NCBI GenBank assembly: GCA_028292835.1
Contig: JAQGLP010000134.1
Coordinates: 1-12,429 of the forward strand
Direction: 5' to 3'
DNA from: Variovorax sp.
GTDB taxonomy: Bacteria; Pseudomonadota; Gammaproteobacteria; Burkholderiales; Burkholderiaceae_C
Length of the DNA: 12,429 nucleotides
The translations under genes were made by a program, and so were the position numbers. The notes below the pieces were generated by a model that worked only from the letters and a program-made list of their open reading frames with translations, had not been told where the DNA came from and did not search any database. Shown here in pieces: positions 12,397 through 12,429 of this stretch (positions are counted from its first letter, which is position 1; each line of letters opens with the position of its first letter).

Positions 12397-12429
12397 TCAG
12401 ACCATGACGAAAAGCGTTTTCATCAGAAT
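12397..12429 (-). CDS. last codons of an upstream gene, cut by window edge
   Basis: An open frame on the minus strand enters from the right edge and ends at TGA 12397-12399, giving ILMKTLFVMV as the last ten residues. The stop lies 13 bases before the eutB ATG, which fits an operon. An ethanolamine permease is the usual neighbour in this position, but ten hydrophobic residues cannot establish that, and the frame itself could be chance. Confidence 0.3.
   Translation of the reverse strand: MLMKTLFVMV

Overview
The window reads as high-GC DNA from a betaproteobacterium, most likely Burkholderiales and perhaps Comamonadaceae. This rests on gene content and protein style (a senABC-type selenium cluster, a simple eutBC pair, a YHS-containing copper ATPase), not on a database match. 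No rRNA, tRNA, CRISPR array or intact insertion sequence is visible. The mix of metal-resistance genes, two toxin-antitoxin pairs, gene remnants and unexplained spacers suggests an accessory, rearranged region.

Layout, left to right. (1) 1-307, minus strand: the N-terminal part of a cupin protein, cut by the window edge. (2) 308-639: a gene-free spacer with short repeats. (3) 640-1382, plus strand: a Phd/VapB antitoxin and a VapC PIN-domain toxin overlapping by 4 bases, with a promoter and palindrome overlapping the antitoxin start codon. (4) 1434-5179, minus strand: a copper-handling block. In transcription order it holds the last codons of a lost copB, a c-type cytochrome with a one-base frameshift and a histidine-rich tail, a CopZ-like chaperone behind a MerR/CueR-type promoter, and a CopA-like P1B ATPase. 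(5) 5463-8759: a divergent selenium cluster. senC (SelD-like selenophosphate synthetase) and senB (glycosyltransferase, selenosugar synthase) lie on the minus strand, and senA (EgtB-like selenoneine synthase) on the plus strand. It ends in a rho-independent terminator. (6) 8811-9089: unexplained spacer. (7) 9090-10147, minus strand: a Phd/YefM-like antitoxin followed by a zeta-toxin-like P-loop kinase. (8) 10222-12383, minus strand: eutB and eutC, the two subunits of B12-dependent ethanolamine ammonia-lyase, with the last codons of an upstream gene at the right edge.

How the parts work together. In the selenium cluster, SenC should make selenophosphate, SenB should move the selenium onto a UDP-sugar to give a selenosugar, and SenA should join that selenosugar to hercynine by oxidative C-Se bond formation, leading to selenoneine. 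Hercynine must come from an EgtD encoded elsewhere. In the copper block, CopZ would pass Cu(I) to CopA for export across the inner membrane, while the CopB remnant and damaged cytochrome indicate that the outer-membrane/periplasmic part is decaying here. EutBC would give acetaldehyde and ammonia without a visible microcompartment.

The most notable points are the complete senABC cluster, the senA and senB start codons that share bases (CATG at 7493-7496), the copB scar abutting the selenium cluster, and the pairing of a zeta-like kinase with a Phd-like antitoxin.
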